DNA of 64,000 nt from Flavobacteriaceae bacterium UBA5950 (GCA_002430545.1 DJCM01000013.1:1-64000), one strand, 5' to 3'; positions 35,915 through 46,348 are shown, counted from the stretch's first letter. Numbers and translations: made by a program. The notes: a model not told the origin generated them from the letters alone.

Positions 35915-36819
35915 TAGATCAATTTATCAATTACATAAATGATTTGAATGAGTGAGATATAAATCACACTGACGATCATCAATTGTCTTGCCGATTCCTG
36001 ATCGAGTTTTTGAAAGAGACGCATGGCAGAGATGATTAGCCACAATCCTGATAAGGCAACCAAAACAGCAGCACCTACTGAAATCTGTAAATCACCTGTC
36101 AGCCCCAGTACTGGAAAAACAGATATCACTAGTGTCCAAATACTATAAAGTACTGCTTGCAAAGCAGTTTTTCGATCTCGCTTTCCACTTGGCAGCATAT
36201 TGATTCCTGCACTTTGATAGTCATCATACATCAGCCATCCAATCGCCCAAAAATGAGGGAATTGCCAAAAAAATTGAATCATAAAGAGTGTTCCTGCTTC
36301 AAGGCCAAAGGATCCTGTTGCAGCCACCCACCCGAGCATAAAAGGAATCCCACCTGGAAATGCCCCAACAAAAACTGCCAGTGGTGTTTTTGTTTTTAAT
36401 GGTGTATAAACACTCGTGTATAAAAACATTGAAATGGCAGCAAACATCGAGGTTTTAGGATTGATCGCATACAAGGCTGCCAATCCTAAAATCGAAAGGG
36501 CAACAGCAATCCAAAAGGCAGTTGTAGTCGTCATATAGCCTAATGGTATCGGGCGATTTTTGGTACGTTTCATAACTGCATCAATATCTCGCTCAATGAT
36601 TTGATTAAACGCATTGGATGCACCAGCGATGGCCAAACCACCAAAAAGAAGCAAACTCAATTCATTGGGATCAATGGTTTCACAGCCCAAGATATAACCA
36701 GCAATACTTGAAAATACAACGCTAAAACTAAGACGTGCTTTGGTCAGTTGAGCAAAGTGTTGCGCAAAAGCCAATACGACAGTTGTAAATTTAGTCTGTG
36801 AAGTGGTTGTCTTTATCAT
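35914..36819 (-). CDS. cyoE: protohaem IX farnesyltransferase (haem O synthase)
   Basis: CyoE/CtaB attaches a farnesyl group to haem B to give haem O, the precursor of haem A. The protein is about 301 aa from ATG 36819 with nine hydrophobic segments. The UbiA-type polyprenyl-binding motif is NAFNQIIERDIDAVMKRTKNRP. A TTG 18 bases upstream would place the start on the -7 box and is rejected. First gene of an eight-gene oxidase operon; no ctaA is seen in the window. Confidence 0.96.
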   Translation of the reverse strand: MIKTTTSQTKFTTVVLAFAQHFAQLTKARLSFSVVFSSIAGYILGCETIDPNELSLLLFGGLAIAGASNAFNQIIERDIDAVMKRTKNRPIPLGYMTTTTAFWIAVALSILGLAALYAINPKTSMFAAISMFLYTSVYTPLKTKTPLAVFVGAFPGGIPFMLGWVAATGSFGLEAGTLFMIQFFWQFPHFWAIGWLMYDDYQSAGINMLPSGKRDRKTALQAVLYSIWTLVISVFPVLGLTGDLQISVGAAVLVALSGLWLIISAMRLFQKLDQESARQLMIVSVIYISLIQIIYVIDKLI

Positions 36820-36834
36820 GTTGCAATTCGCTGG

Positions 36835-36865
36835 CAAAGATACTGCACCTTAGTACTTTAGACAA
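36835..36865 (-). promoter_or_regulatory. promoter of the cyoE-cox-SCO operon
   Basis: TATCTTTG (36842 to 36835) matches TAnnTTTG with TTG (36865 to 36863) 20 bases upstream. The box ends 15 bases before the cyoE ATG. Confidence 0.6.
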
Positions 36866-36876
36866 CGATTCGACAT

Positions 36877-36902
36877 AAAAAAACCCAGTAAAAACTGGGT
36901 TT
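36877..36902 (-). terminator. rho-independent terminator after tonB
   Basis: On the minus strand AAACCCAG, a six-base loop and CTGGGTTT pair perfectly over 8 bases (36902-36895 and 36888-36881) and are followed by a T-run. It separates tonB from the cyoE promoter. Confidence 0.85.
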
Positions 36903-36907
36903 ATATT

Positions 36908-37606
36908 TTATTGCAAACGGAAGGTAATTGGTATGCTAAAGGGTACGCGCACTGGGCGACCTCTTTGCTTACCTGGCGTCATATTGGGTAGTTTCCCAAT
37001 AATTCTTTCCGCTTCTTTCTCTAGGTTTTTGTCTGGACCTCTTACTTGGATCCCTACAATTTCTCCTGTTTTAGAAATTACAAACTGGACATACACTCTT
37101 CCTTGGATCCCCATTTCTTGGGCAATATCGGGGTAGCGAAAGTTTCTACTGATGTGACGTTGAATTTTTTCTTGAAAGCAATCTCTACGCTTGTCTTTCG
37201 CAACACGTTCGCAACCAGGGAAAATTGGCACGTCTTCGATGATTGCAAAAGGAACATCGACATCAAAATCATCTAAAACCTCGACTTCCTCAATGATTTC
37301 CTCTTGTGTGGTTTCAGTTGATTCGATAATTGTTTCTTCCACTTCTTTCTCATCCTCAACAATCTCTATAATTTCAGGAGCTGGTGGTGGAGGTGGTGGA
37401 GGTGGGGTATTGATTTGTTCAGTCAATGGAACCTCTTGATCGTCATCGTCATCTATATTGAGTTTTTGCAATAAAAGATCAGATGCTTCATAGGTTTTCC
37501 ATTCGATTGCGCGCCATGACACAAACAAAATAACACACAACCCTATCACAAAATAAAGACTGCTGTTTTTGTTTAAATCAGCTTTTGGGTTCTTTTTAGG
37601 TTTCAT
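36908..37606 (-). CDS. TonB-family energy-transducing protein
   Basis: A 232-aa protein with a cytoplasmic N-tail, one membrane helix (about 17-31), an acidic and proline-rich periplasmic linker (a run of eight prolines near residue 72, then many Glu) and a C-terminal TonB domain starting about residue 150 (NFRYPDIAQEMGIQGRVYVQFVISKTG). The FPGCE-type cysteine segment before the domain is common in Bacteroidetes. It passes proton-motive energy to outer-membrane receptors. A terminator follows. Confidence 0.93.
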   Translation of the reverse strand: MKPKKNPKADLNKNSSLYFVIGLCVILFVSWRAIEWKTYEASDLLLQKLNIDDDDDQEVPLTEQINTPPPPPPPPAPEIIEIVEDEKEVEETIIESTETTQEEIIEEVEVLDDFDVDVPFAIIEDVPIFPGCERVAKDKRRDCFQEKIQRHISRNFRYPDIAQEMGIQGRVYVQFVISKTGEIVGIQVRGPDKNLEKEAERIIGKLPNMTPGKQRGRPVRVPFSIPITFRLQ

Positions 37607-37659
37607 ACTTAAGTCTTAAGGAGTGCACTAAAATAACAATTTTATGGAACTAGAGATAA

Positions 37660-38040
37660 TCATTTAACATTAACTCTCAAAAAGTATTCCGAAACAAGAG
37701 CCAAAAGGATCCCAACACTGTTAGCCAACAGGTCAAAAAAATCCATGTTTCTTTGTATTGGCAGGGTTCCTTGCATAATTTCCAAAACCAACCCAAAAAG
37801 GAAAACCAACAGGGCCGTTTTTATCAACTTTCGATTGCTTGGCTCCTCAGTGCTTTTGATCCAAAAAAAGGTCAATCCAGTATAATACAAACAGTGAATC
37901 AATTTGTCTGAGAGGTTGAATGTGATTTGTTCCATTTGCTGAGGTGGTAACAAAGAACCAACAATGGCAATCAAAATTAAAATAAAGGTAATTCCTCTTG
38001 CAGTTCTAGCTCTGAACAATAGATGCATAGGCCTCTGCAT
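37660..38040 (-). CDS. VanZ-like small membrane protein
   Basis: A 126-aa protein with four hydrophobic segments and the VanZ pattern: an early SLLPP, DKLIHCLYYTGLTFFW in the second helix and EIMQGTLPIQRNMDFFDLLANSVG near the end. VanZ-like proteins are widespread and mostly uncharacterised; there is no vancomycin-resistance context here. It overlaps the end of gcvH by 35 bases (23 if the second ATG at 38028 is used). Confidence 0.88.
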   Translation of the reverse strand: MQRPMHLLFRARTARGITFILILIAIVGSLLPPQQMEQITFNLSDKLIHCLYYTGLTFFWIKSTEEPSNRKLIKTALLVFLFGLVLEIMQGTLPIQRNMDFFDLLANSVGILLALVSEYFLRVNVK

Positions 38041-38386
38041 TTAGTAGGTTCTCGATCTCATCTTGATTTTCGATCTCAATCTTCACCATCCAGCCTTGAC
38101 CATATGGGTCGGAATTAACAAGTTCGGGGGTGTCGGTCAGTGCATCGTTAAACGATATGATTTTTCCAGTAAGAGGGGCAAATAAATCAGATACTGTTTT
38201 GACTGCTTCAACAGTTCCAAAAACTGCTTCATTCGCCACTGTTTCGTCGAGTGTATCTACCTCTACATATACAATATCTCCCAATTCTCCTTGGGCAAAA
38301 TCGGTTATCCCAACAGTTGCGATATTATTTTCGATCAGCACCCATTCGTGGTCTTTTGTGTATTTAAGGTTTTCTGGAATATCCAT
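38006..38386 (-). CDS. gcvH: glycine cleavage system H protein
   Basis: GcvH carries the lipoyl arm that shuttles the aminomethyl group between P, T and L proteins. From ATG 38386 the protein is 126 aa. LKYTKDHEWV opens it, and the lipoyl lysine lies in GTVEAVKTVSD. Seventeen upstream codons running into the sprA end are rejected. No gcvP or gcvT is seen in the window; gcvH beside sprA is a common flavobacterial arrangement. Confidence 0.97.
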   Translation of the reverse strand: MDIPENLKYTKDHEWVLIENNIATVGITDFAQGELGDIVYVEVDTLDETVANEAVFGTVEAVKTVSDLFAPLTGKIISFNDALTDTPELVNSDPYGQGWMVKIEIENQDEIENLLNAEAYASIVQS

Positions 38387-38426
38387 TGTCAAACGATTGT
38401 GAATTGTAAAAGAAAGAATTTTGTGG

Positions 38427-41400
38427 TTAATTACCAAAGTTATAGCGCAGTGTTATCCCCGATCTGATATTGGTTTGGGGAAAAGCTGTTGAAATTGCAA
38501 ACTTTGAAAAGGTATGATCGTAGAAGAATAAGGCTGTTAGGTTTCGCGAAAGTGCATAATCAGCAGATAATTTGAGTGACCATAGGCGTTGACCTGCTGT
38601 GACTTGGTTGTTCAATAGGTCGAGGTTTCGAACGATAGTGATATTGTCACGAATCGACAAGTCGCCTTTGATATTGATATCGCCTTTCAGCGTTGTTCGT
38701 TTGCCACCAAGATTGGTGCGAAAGGGAACAGATTTTATACGATATCCCGTACCAATAATCAGTTCTTTTCCACTTGTTTCTGTAAGAAGATTATTGTCTA
38801 GGCTCAGTGACAACGCACGATCTCTTTTGATTTCAGCATTGAATTGAAAACTGTTTTTAAGTTCAAAATCAACCTTAATCAATGGGTTGAATTGCTCCAC
38901 CAAATTGATATTTGTATAAAGGGTTTCGTTGAGGAAGTTACCCCCTTGGTCAAGTTGATTGGGCATGGTCTGATCATAATTTAGGTTGGTTTGGAAATTG
39001 TTTAGTGTGTGACTGGCACGATACCCATGAGCAATGGAAAAGCGTTGAAAGTATTTTTTAAACAGCTTTGTTTTCATCAAACCTGTGTATTGCAGTGCCC
39101 AATTGGGGAGTGGTGTTTCACGCGTGGCAGCAAGGGGAACAGTTTCGGGATTTTGTCCAGAATAGGCAGCCAAGAAAGCAGGAATCAAAACAGCTTGATT
39201 GATTTTTCCATATCCGACGGGATACCCATCTACGTCAACATTAGAGGGGTCGAGACCTCTATCATTTGCCAAGCGCTTTGCAACAATCAGTCGATTGTTT
39301 TTTAAGTCCTCAAAAGTTTGGTCATCAACATCCCCAGACCCAAATGCAGTGCTGATCAAAATGGTTGAAATTTCAAAGTTGCCAAAAGTGTTGGGGTTGA
39401 GTGCATTATAAGTATCATCAGTAACGATAAAGTTTTCGCCAAGATTCTCTGACAGCCTGCGATTTCCATTAATGTCGAGTTGTAAGCCTTCAAGCAAACT
39501 CACTTCTGCAGAGTAGCTAAATTCTGTGTTATGCACTTGTGTAAACTGTCCATTGAAGCTAGGGAATTGGGTAAGCCAACCGCGTTTTGCAGCCTCATAA
39601 CGGATGTCGCTTTGGCTACCCAGCGCAAATGATAACCCTGGGTTCGAAGTGCCCAAAAATCCAACATTTTGTGTATAGCCAGGCAAGACTGTTCCATTGT
39701 TTTCAGCATAGGTGAACTGCAGTCGTTTGAGAGCAGTCGCAAGTCCGATTAAAGAGTTGGTCAATTGTCTTTGAATGGCGTTATCATTTCTCGATTTTTT
39801 CTTCTTTTCTAATTTGAGAGCACGATAAATTTTTTGAAAATTAAAAGTGGAATTAAGGTTGTGTGTATTTGCGTTTTGTATGGTGTTGACTACACCAAGA
39901 ACATTGCCAAACTCATCCTCAACTTCACTCAAAGATTCTGATCCACGCTGCCAATTAAAGTCCCCAGAATAGCTGTAGGTTCCATCGATAAAATTCACCA
40001 ATGGAAGTAGCCTGAAGGGAAGATTATAGGTCAACCCAAGGCGCTGGCTAAACTGGTTTGGATCTCCCACATCCCAAATACCATCCCAAATATCAAGCTG
40101 TTGGTTGACTTTTGTCGTACCTGATTGTTCATCATAATAATTTCGAACAATGTTTTTGCTCGATGCAGTGAAATCAAATCGAAGAGATTTAGTCAAATTA
40201 TGATTGAGAGTAAACACCCAATCAAACATATAGTTTCGTTGTTGCAACTTTGGTAATGCAAGTTGTTGCGAAGCATCCACCCCCTCCAAAAACACCTCTC
40301 GAAACTGCTGACTGTTAAACGTTCGATTGATGTTTGTAGACAAGGAAACACTGCTTGGAATCGGATTGATGTTGATCGCACTCAACCATTTTAAATAGCT
40401 TTTTGTGTTGATAAATGTAAGCTTGGAAAAGGGTTTGATTGACAATGGCTCAAATCCATATTGATAGCCAGCACCCATTCGCAAGTTTTGAAAAGTATAG
40501 TCCTCGATTTCGTAATCACTTCTTTTTTCTTCATTAAATGAATATGACAAATCGAAGTTTTCTATGTCAAAAAAGTCTTTTTGCTGTTCAGGGCCTCGCT
40601 GCTTTCGCACACCAATGAGGTTTATACTTTTTTGTTGAGACTGGCTCACAGCTTGATCTCGAATTGCCTCTTTACTGTCTTGAACTGGCGAACTGTCCAA
40701 ACGATCTTGTAGTTTGAGATCCTGATAAAATGGGTCGTATTTAGGGGTAATGACCTCTTCAGAAAAGCTATAGCTCAAGGGCAGTTGAATCCCCCATTTT
40801 TTTGGTAGAAGCTGCCCTACATTCACATTTGTATTCATCCCATATCCTTTGGTATCATCTTGATTTCTGAGGTTTGGAATTTGGTCGATATCCCCAAAGC
40901 CAACTGTTGAGATGTTCCCATTTAGGTTAATGGTGGCAAAATCTGCGATATTGGTATCGAGCTCTGCAACAGATGCCCATCCACCTTCAGAATCAATTTC
41001 TGCCAAACGAAGTTCGTTAAACCAAACCTCTCCATGTAGATAATCGCCTGGTGATTCTGATGGGTTTTTAACCCCAACCATCAAAGTTCTCACTTGCCCT
41101 AAAGTCGGATTGCCTCGTACTGCAATCTTATATTTTTTATCCCCTGGCAAACTGCTGATAGGTGTAAACTCATCAATTTGATTCAGATCCTCATCAAAAT
41201 AGGTTGCCCCTACCAAACTTCTATTTTGAATCGACTTTGCCTTGGCGCCAGTTAATAGCGAAAGTGGGACATCAATCGAATTGGATTCAGGCTGCCAGAC
41301 TTCTTCGGCGCTTAGGTTGTTGGCAACCCCCTCTGTGTAAGGGGTTGGTTGAAGTGGCACTTCTATTTGATAGTAGTTTTCAGTCATGTCAGTACCGATT

Positions 41401-44400
41401 CGCATGAAAGCAACCATACGTTTGTCCAAATCATCTAACGAACCATCGCCAGGCAGTGGCGTTCGATTGGGTAGCGATTCTGCATGGATAAACATTTTGA
41501 TACGTTTGTATTGACGCATGTCGACATCAATATTTTTGTACACCCCTTTTAAGTCTTTTGGTTCGAGGTCTTGGACGCGCAATGATAAAGACTGCTCGTT
41601 TTGACGAATAACACTGTTGAAATTATTGAGCTGTTCACGAACAATGCCAGGTGGCAGTTTATAGTTGATTGGAATACGATTTTCATTTTCCAAAACATTG
41701 ACAGTACTCACATCAACAGAGGTATTCAAGCTTGTAATCTGTGCTGTATTGAGGGGTTGGTTGTACCTCCGCCAGTCGCCACGAACCAAGTCAAATGTTC
41801 CAAATCGAAAGACAACTGGCCTTGTGAAACCTTTGAGCCACATTCGCATAAAACGCACCGAACGAAGATCTGAAATATTGTTGATCGCTTCAAAATAGGA
41901 ACGAAAAGCAGGGTTGTCGTAATACTCTGGTCGAACAGGAATTTTGAATTGCAACCATCGTGAAGTTGTTTTTTCTCCATTGGCAAGTTCAACATTGTTG
42001 TTGAGTCGTACATCTGCAATAAAAGGGTGTGAGCCAACGCTCATGTTTTTTTGAATGGGAACTCTATACTCAAAATAACTATCAATTGTATTCATCGTAT
42101 TGTCTCTGTTGAGATCCTCTGCATCTGGCACTGTGTACGATCCTCGGTTGTTATCCGTCACTTGCAAAATAGAGTTTCCGTCAGTGCCATTGTATCGTTT
42201 ATATCGATTGAGAATCGATCCGCTAGCTTGCAAAAAATACTGATAGTTATCCCCTGCTGGGTCGCTGCTTTCACCACCTACACTCGAGGAATAAAGCAGC
42301 CCTTCTTCTTCGTCGGAGAGCCCATCATAACCAACGTCTTGTCGTTCTCTGTTTGCAGCATTCGCATCAAATGCATATACCAATGATTGGGTTGCTGGCG
42401 TTCTCGCCCAAGCTGTCTCATATGTCATCGCTAGACCATCAGATCCAGGAAGGCCATTTTCATATTGCTTGCGCCCATCACGTAAAACATCCTCAGAAAT
42501 ACTCCCCAAGTTAAAGACCAAATCTCCCAAATTTTCATCTGCCAACTCGTCGTTTTCGGAAAAGGTATCAAGCATCCAAAACTCTATATACTCAACATTT
42601 GCCTGATCGAGGTTTGTACTGTTGAGGGCACGTGTAATCCCTGCCCAATTTTCTGATGGGTTAGTGATAAAACTGTTAAAAGAGTTGGTGTTATATGGCC
42701 CCTTTTCAGCTGGATAATATGCCAAGTCCATGGTGTATTGAACTGAGGTTTGGCCTTGCACCAAGTCTTGTTGTGGAAAAATTTCGTTGATAAAAACACG
42801 TCGCACTTCGTCTTCTGAGAGGTTATTGTTTGAAATTTCGGAAGGGCGCTGATTGGAATAAAAAACAGGGTCAATGGTGTACCAAGCCAACCTTGCTCGA
42901 TGGTGACCCCCAGTCAAATCGTCAATTGGGGCATCGTATCCTTCAACATTGGCAGCAGGTACACTCGACAGTGCCCATGACTGCACGTCTCTCAAGTCGA
43001 TATTGCTTTGCGCACCTTCAAAGTCATCGATATAGGTTGTTGCCTCTCCTCCGAGCTCTGTTCCTTTTGGGGTTCGCGAGAGTAAGTAGGCAATTTCACC
43101 TCTAAATGATATGTTTGACATCACATCCGTGTCGATGTTGGGCAGCTTATTGGCCATCCTTGTCAAAAATGGAACTTCGGTCGAAAAGGTAGAACTCATC
43201 CCGAACATGGTGTTGTTGACTGGCTCTAGCCCATAATTAGCTTTTTGGGTCAGTGGTCTTTCGCTGAGATTCATAACTGTTGCTCCCATCAAAAAATTAT
43301 CACTGAACTTATGCTCAACATGAACGCCACTAAAGCGTTTGTTTTGTTGACCAAAGAAAGAATTGCTTTCCGTCGTAACTTCAATGGGTGTGTTTGAATT
43401 TTTTAAATTTTCGTTTAGAATGGTAACACGCCCGAGTTGGTAGTTTACAGAGTAATCAATGCCCTCTTGCAACAGTCGCCCTGCAGCTGTAACACGCACT
43501 GAGCCACGTGGTACATTGAATGCTCCCAACGAAATTCCAGCCCCTCCACCACTTGATTTATATCGCCCTTTGAGTTGAAATTTGTTTTGGGCTGCATAAT
43601 CAATGGCTTCTGATTTTGTGAGTTTATACATCTCTGGAAAGACATATTTGTCTTGATTTGCGTTGTATGTTGCTGCTACATCATAGTCCTCACTTGTATC
43701 TGCGTTTAGGGTGTCGAATAAAAATTCGCCAAAAGGCTCAACTTTTGGGAAAATAATACGTCCGTTTTCTCGATCAACAGTTACCCCATCAACAAAATCA
43801 AAGAACCCATCTCCTCCATCCTGAAGGTCATTGTAGATGTTTAATCGATCAATCCCGAAAACATTGAGCAACACACGTTCATCAAGCCCTGCTGGCCATA
43901 TATCATCTTCCACTGGGGTAATATAATTTAAGGGTGAAGGGTCTGAAAATAAGAGGTTAAACACAAAGCCATCTTGATCGAGTTGATAGGCGCCAATGTT
44001 GTAGATGTTTTTCATCATCAAGTCCCATACAGGCTGCTCCACATTGGTCAGATTACTTCGAAGTAGTTTGACGACTAAGCTATTGTTGAGTACTTGCTGA
44101 CTTTGGCCAATGCCAGTGCTGCTACTTGATGGAACTCCATCGCCTGCAAACTCCCCAACTTGATAGGTTTGACCACCAACTGTATATTGAAAAGCAACAC
44201 CTAAAATTTCGTCATTATTGAGTCGCTGTTTGAGTGAGATATACCCCAACTTTGGGTGAAAGCTATAGTCTGTTGGTTCAAGTTTTCTAGCACTTTCAAG
44301 TACAGCATAATCGATGCCTTCTTGCACGACATCAGAAAGAGACCCAAAGCCATTGCGAGTTGTGGCGATATCTCGAATATCGTTTGTTAAAATCCCACTT

Positions 44401-45704
44401 CCCAACTGTTCTGGGTTGAGCCCATTGACCTTGTTATCAGGATATCCAGTGGCACTTGATGTTGTAAAAAAATTAGATGCCAAATCATCTAGACGTGTTT
44501 TGTCAGGGGCTGTCTCTCCCAAGTCTTGCAACGCAACAAGGTTGCGAACATTGTTGGTTTGCGCATTTCGATTTGTGACCCACACCTCAATACGAGTGAT
44601 TTGTACGGCTGTGTTGATATAGGGATAAGTCGCTATCGCAGTATCATATTGGTCACGGAAATACTGCGACAAAAAAAAGTGACGATCATCCTCATAGTCA
44701 AGGGCAAAAAGTGAAAACTCATCCAAACTGCCGTCTGCGTCTGTCATCATGCGTTGTGTTTGGGAACGTTGCTCCGATATCACAGCTGAGATGTTGGTGT
44801 TTCCAAATTTGAGATCTGCTTTTACACCAAATAAGCTTTGTGCACCAGAGATTAAAGAGCTGTTGAGTGGCATACTTACATTTCCTATTTCTAGTTTCTG
44901 TAAAATTCCATCTTCATTGCCACTGTAGCCATCTTTCAAACTTTTGATTTTATCGACTCCCCCCTCTAGGCGATCGACCTCGTTTTGGATACGCCCAATG
45001 GCACCACTGGCCGATGACACTGCATTCCCAGCACGACCCCCAACAGACTGACTCAAATCATCTGTTGAAGGAGGAAAAAAATCAAGTTTGATCAGGTTCT
45101 GAAAATCAAAGGTTGACTGAGTATCGTAATTGGCATTGACGCGAAAACGCTCTCCAATATTCCCAACCAAACCGACACTGATTCGCTGATCAAAATCAAA
45201 TCCAAAACTACTCTGGTTACTAGGAGATAGCGCAGGGTTCCCCGATTTTTGATAACGCACACCCAAGTCGATTCCGACTGATCCTTTAGGGATAATTTGA
45301 ATTACATCACTACCAAATAAGCGACGAAACAAATCAGATCGAACATATAAGTCAGGGAGTAAATTCTTTTGCTGGTCGGGGTCGTCTATGTCACCAGAAA
45401 GCAAAGCTTGTTTGTCATTCATGTATGTGAGTGCCGCCTTGCGCATCATTCGATCAAGATACTCTTCTGGGGTCAGTGTGAGTGGTGCATTGATATTGAT
45501 TTCTCCAACTTTGACAGTGTAGATATAGAGGTCGAGGTTGGGGTCATAGGTATATTCTTCTTCAAAAGAAGCTGGGAGTTTTTTTAGCGCAAGATTTTGA
45601 ATAGCAGGAGAAAGCTGAAGGCTATCGTTTTGAGCAAGACCTTTCCATGACAACATCAATACAACAAACCAAAGTATCCTTCGGATTGATACCACCAACT
45701 GCAT
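38427..45704 (-). CDS. sprA: SprA, type 9 secretion translocon / gliding motility protein
   Basis: SprA (Sov) forms the giant outer-membrane channel through which type 9 secretion substrates leave the cell, and is needed for gliding in Flavobacterium. The 2425-aa protein is of the family's size. A signal peptide ends near residue 24 (GLAQ). The N-terminal part contains DPDQQKNLLPDLYVRS and a repeated pattern of beta-rich segments; the long barrel continues to the final ITLRYNFGN. The other core T9SS genes are not in the window. It lies five bases after ruvA, and gcvH follows. Confidence 0.96.
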   Translation of the reverse strand: MQLVVSIRRILWFVVLMLSWKGLAQNDSLQLSPAIQNLALKKLPASFEEEYTYDPNLDLYIYTVKVGEININAPLTLTPEEYLDRMMRKAALTYMNDKQALLSGDIDDPDQQKNLLPDLYVRSDLFRRLFGSDVIQIIPKGSVGIDLGVRYQKSGNPALSPSNQSSFGFDFDQRISVGLVGNIGERFRVNANYDTQSTFDFQNLIKLDFFPPSTDDLSQSVGGRAGNAVSSASGAIGRIQNEVDRLEGGVDKIKSLKDGYSGNEDGILQKLEIGNVSMPLNSSLISGAQSLFGVKADLKFGNTNISAVISEQRSQTQRMMTDADGSLDEFSLFALDYEDDRHFFLSQYFRDQYDTAIATYPYINTAVQITRIEVWVTNRNAQTNNVRNLVALQDLGETAPDKTRLDDLASNFFTTSSATGYPDNKVNGLNPEQLGSGILTNDIRDIATTRNGFGSLSDVVQEGIDYAVLESARKLEPTDYSFHPKLGYISLKQRLNNDEILGVAFQYTVGGQTYQVGEFAGDGVPSSSSTGIGQSQQVLNNSLVVKLLRSNLTNVEQPVWDLMMKNIYNIGAYQLDQDGFVFNLLFSDPSPLNYITPVEDDIWPAGLDERVLLNVFGIDRLNIYNDLQDGGDGFFDFVDGVTVDRENGRIIFPKVEPFGEFLFDTLNADTSEDYDVAATYNANQDKYVFPEMYKLTKSEAIDYAAQNKFQLKGRYKSSGGGAGISLGAFNVPRGSVRVTAAGRLLQEGIDYSVNYQLGRVTILNENLKNSNTPIEVTTESNSFFGQQNKRFSGVHVEHKFSDNFLMGATVMNLSERPLTQKANYGLEPVNNTMFGMSSTFSTEVPFLTRMANKLPNIDTDVMSNISFRGEIAYLLSRTPKGTELGGEATTYIDDFEGAQSNIDLRDVQSWALSSVPAANVEGYDAPIDDLTGGHHRARLAWYTIDPVFYSNQRPSEISNNNLSEDEVRRVFINEIFPQQDLVQGQTSVQYTMDLAYYPAEKGPYNTNSFNSFITNPSENWAGITRALNSTNLDQANVEYIEFWMLDTFSENDELADENLGDLVFNLGSISEDVLRDGRKQYENGLPGSDGLAMTYETAWARTPATQSLVYAFDANAANRERQDVGYDGLSDEEEGLLYSSSVGGESSDPAGDNYQYFLQASGSILNRYKRYNGTDGNSILQVTDNNRGSYTVPDAEDLNRDNTMNTIDSYFEYRVPIQKNMSVGSHPFIADVRLNNNVELANGEKTTSRWLQFKIPVRPEYYDNPAFRSYFEAINNISDLRSVRFMRMWLKGFTRPVVFRFGTFDLVRGDWRRYNQPLNTAQITSLNTSVDVSTVNVLENENRIPINYKLPPGIVREQLNNFNSVIRQNEQSLSLRVQDLEPKDLKGVYKNIDVDMRQYKRIKMFIHAESLPNRTPLPGDGSLDDLDKRMVAFMRIGTDMTENYYQIEVPLQPTPYTEGVANNLSAEEVWQPESNSIDVPLSLLTGAKAKSIQNRSLVGATYFDEDLNQIDEFTPISSLPGDKKYKIAVRGNPTLGQVRTLMVGVKNPSESPGDYLHGEVWFNELRLAEIDSEGGWASVAELDTNIADFATINLNGNISTVGFGDIDQIPNLRNQDDTKGYGMNTNVNVGQLLPKKWGIQLPLSYSFSEEVITPKYDPFYQDLKLQDRLDSSPVQDSKEAIRDQAVSQSQQKSINLIGVRKQRGPEQQKDFFDIENFDLSYSFNEEKRSDYEIEDYTFQNLRMGAGYQYGFEPLSIKPFSKLTFINTKSYLKWLSAININPIPSSVSLSTNINRTFNSQQFREVFLEGVDASQQLALPKLQQRNYMFDWVFTLNHNLTKSLRFDFTASSKNIVRNYYDEQSGTTKVNQQLDIWDGIWDVGDPNQFSQRLGLTYNLPFRLLPLVNFIDGTYSYSGDFNWQRGSESLSEVEDEFGNVLGVVNTIQNANTHNLNSTFNFQKIYRALKLEKKKKSRNDNAIQRQLTNSLIGLATALKRLQFTYAENNGTVLPGYTQNVGFLGTSNPGLSFALGSQSDIRYEAAKRGWLTQFPSFNGQFTQVHNTEFSYSAEVSLLEGLQLDINGNRRLSENLGENFIVTDDTYNALNPNTFGNFEISTILISTAFGSGDVDDQTFEDLKNNRLIVAKRLANDRGLDPSNVDVDGYPVGYGKINQAVLIPAFLAAYSGQNPETVPLAATRETPLPNWALQYTGLMKTKLFKKYFQRFSIAHGYRASHTLNNFQTNLNYDQTMPNQLDQGGNFLNETLYTNINLVEQFNPLIKVDFELKNSFQFNAEIKRDRALSLSLDNNLLTETSGKELIIGTGYRIKSVPFRTNLGGKRTTLKGDINIKGDLSIRDNITIVRNLDLLNNQVTAGQRLWSLKLSADYALSRNLTALFFYDHTFSKFAISTAFPQTNIRSGITLRYNFGN

Positions 45705-45709
45705 ACAAA

Positions 45710-46291
45710 CTATAATTTATTCAACGCATTACGAATCAGGCGCTCAACACTCATTTCAGCATCCATTGATAGAAGCTCGTCGAGAATTTTCACACATGAT
45801 TTGGTTTGGTAACCTAAGACTACCAAAGCAGATAACGCCTCTTCTCTGTTCGTATTGCTTGAAACTGCAGGAATTCCTGCATCTGCGATGACAGCTTGTA
45901 CTTTGTCACGAAGTTCAATAACAACACGTTGAGCGGTTTTGGCGCCAATCCCTTTTACAGATTGTATAACGTTTACCTGATCACTCTGTATGGCCTGACC
46001 AATTTCACTCGGACTCAAAGAGGACAACATGGTACGAGCAGTATTGGCACCAATCCCCGAAATTCCAATGAGCAATCGAAACAGTTGGCGCTCCAAATCC
46101 GTACTAAATCCATAGAGTGTATGTGCATCTTCTCGCACCTGCAAATGGGTGTATAGCTGAATGTTTTCGTCGTCTGTCAACTGTCCATAGGTAAACAAGG
46201 ATATGTTGACCAAATAGCCAATCCCCTGACAATCAATAACCACTGATGTAGGAGATTTTTCAACAAGACGACCCCGGAGTTGTGTAATCAT
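45710..46291 (-). CDS. ruvA: Holliday junction branch-migration protein RuvA
   Basis: RuvA binds four-way DNA junctions as a tetramer and loads RuvB. The 193-aa protein shows the OB-fold start MITQLRGRLVEKSP, the tandem helix-hairpin-helix (LLIGISGIGANTARTMLS and VKGIGAKTAQRVVIELRDK) and the C-terminal RuvB-binding domain (EEALSALVVLGY). It is separated from ruvB by queG; all three read the same way. Confidence 0.97.
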   Translation of the reverse strand: MITQLRGRLVEKSPTSVVIDCQGIGYLVNISLFTYGQLTDDENIQLYTHLQVREDAHTLYGFSTDLERQLFRLLIGISGIGANTARTMLSSLSPSEIGQAIQSDQVNVIQSVKGIGAKTAQRVVIELRDKVQAVIADAGIPAVSSNTNREEALSALVVLGYQTKSCVKILDELLSMDAEMSVERLIRNALNKL

Positions 46292-46301
46292 AGTTTCCTC
46301 T

Positions 46302-46334
46302 CAAAAATAACGATTATTTTATCATTATAATGAT
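46302..46334 (-). promoter_or_regulatory. ruvA promoter region with a 14-base palindrome
   Basis: TATTTTTG (46309 to 46302) matches TAnnTTTG, 10 bases before the ruvA ATG. Directly upstream ATCATTATAATGAT (46321-46334) is a perfect palindrome covering the -33 area, where no TTG is found. It may be an operator, possibly for damage control, but no regulator can be named. Confidence 0.4.
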
Positions 46335-46348
46335 GAAATAGCATAGAC

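Noticed and set aside
37660..38040. Vancomycin-resistance gene
   Set aside because: VanZ-like proteins are common in Gram-negative bacteria and no van genes are nearby.
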